Shown here piece by piece: positions 9,699 to 9,874 of a stretch of DNA of 9,874 bases. The stretch covers positions 1-9,874 of the forward strand of contig JAJAYR010000539.1 of assembly GCA_026786155.1 (NCBI GenBank). Reading direction: 5' to 3'. The notes beneath the pieces are model-generated. The model was not told the DNA's origin. It was given only the letters and a program-made list of their open reading frames with translations, and ran no database searches. Position 1 is the first letter of the stretch; each line of letters begins with the position of its first letter. Made by a program: the position numbers and the translations under genes. The stretch is from Pyrinomonadaceae bacterium. GTDB lineage: Bacteria > Acidobacteriota > Blastocatellia > Pyrinomonadales > Pyrinomonadaceae.

Positions 9699-9706
9699 GC
9701 GGGCGG
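9687..9706 (+). terminator. Hairpin overlapping the corC stop codon
   Basis: An 8-bp stem (9687-9694 with 9699-9706, seven Watson-Crick pairs and one T-G pair) encloses the loop GTAA, so the TAA stop lies across the loop. It is followed by GTGATTTTGAG, a short T run displaced by four bases. A weak intrinsic terminator is plausible; a short palindromic dispersed repeat is the alternative. Confidence 0.45.
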
Positions 9707-9720
9707 GTGATTTTGAGAAG

Positions 9721-9874
9721 GCGGAAGGTGGAAGCAGTCGGCGGAAGGCAGTTTGCAGTTGGCAGTTGGCGGAAGGCAGTTGTCAGTTGGCAGTTGGCAG
9801 TTGGCAGTTGGCAGTAGCAGTCGGCAGTCAAGCGAGTTGAGCGAACCGATTGTCTTCCGCCTACTGCCTTCCGC
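9721..9874. repeat. Heptanucleotide (GGCAGTT) tandem array bordered by inverted 12-mers
   Basis: The core 9775-9816 is six consecutive 7-base units: GGCAGTT with one GTCAGTT and a final GGCAGTA. It decays into GCAGTC and GGCAGTC by 9829, and two more units lie at 9754-9767. The 12-mer GCGGAAGGCAGT occurs directly at 9741-9752 and 9769-9780 and inverted (ACTGCCTTCCGC) at 9863-9874. CTTCCGC at 9854-9860 mirrors GCGGAAG at 9721-9727. The array may continue past the window edge. No gene is supportable here; minus-strand translation gives only a 'QLPTANC' repeat. It resembles the short tandemly repeated heptanucleotides known from cyanobacterial intergenic DNA. Confidence 0.85.

Noticed and set aside
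9754..9829. CRISPR array
   Set aside because: Units are 7 bases with no unique spacers, and no cas gene is present.
9550..9831. Minus-strand frame with QLPTANC repeats
   Set aside because: It is a translation of the heptanucleotide array plus antisense corC; 7-base repeats commonly give such spurious proteins.

Overview
The window reads as a piece of a bacterial chromosome, probably from the Acidobacteriota (Blastocatellia/Pyrinomonadales-like). That placement is an inference. It rests on the very large secreted kelch plus FG-GAP protein with 'FRPSNGxWY'-type repeats, the mixed base composition with strongly GC-rich stretches, weak Shine-Dalgarno usage, and the scattered short repeats. No rRNA or other decisive marker is present.

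Layout. (1) 1-2025 (+): the 3' part of a PhoH/YbeZ-type ATPase gene, interrupted in frame by a complete 432-residue intein (187-1482). The intein carries a two-motif LAGLIDADG homing endonuclease and sits inside the Walker A loop, between GK and S. (2) 2026-2157: a short convergent spacer with three consecutive inverted repeats, including a 52-bp loopless perfect palindrome that looks like a two-way terminator. (3) 2158-5106 (-): an exported 982-residue protein with a signal peptide, a kelch propeller, a Cys-containing beta-sandwich region, a jelly-roll-like domain and six FG-GAP/VCBS-type repeats. (4) 5107-5586: a divergent, AT-rich intergenic region with one plausible promoter for ybeY. (5) 5587-9698 (+): ybeY (16S rRNA maturation endoribonuclease), zwf (glucose-6-phosphate dehydrogenase), pgl (6-phosphogluconolactonase, overlapping zwf by 4 bp) and a corC/ybeX-type CNNM-CBS membrane protein. 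(6) 9699-9874: a heptanucleotide repeat array bounded by inverted copies of a 12-mer.

How it fits together. phoH(ybeZ), ybeY and corC(ybeX) are the three members of the classic ybeZYX cluster, found adjacent in E. coli and linked to RNA/ribosome quality control. Here they keep their order and strand, but the cluster is split twice: by an opposite-strand secreted protein gene after phoH, and by the first two oxidative pentose-phosphate genes between ybeY and corC. The most notable single object is the P-loop intein. PhoH cannot have an intact ATP-binding loop until the intein splices, so ATPase function depends on protein splicing. No CRISPR array, tRNA, rRNA or insertion-sequence transposase was seen.
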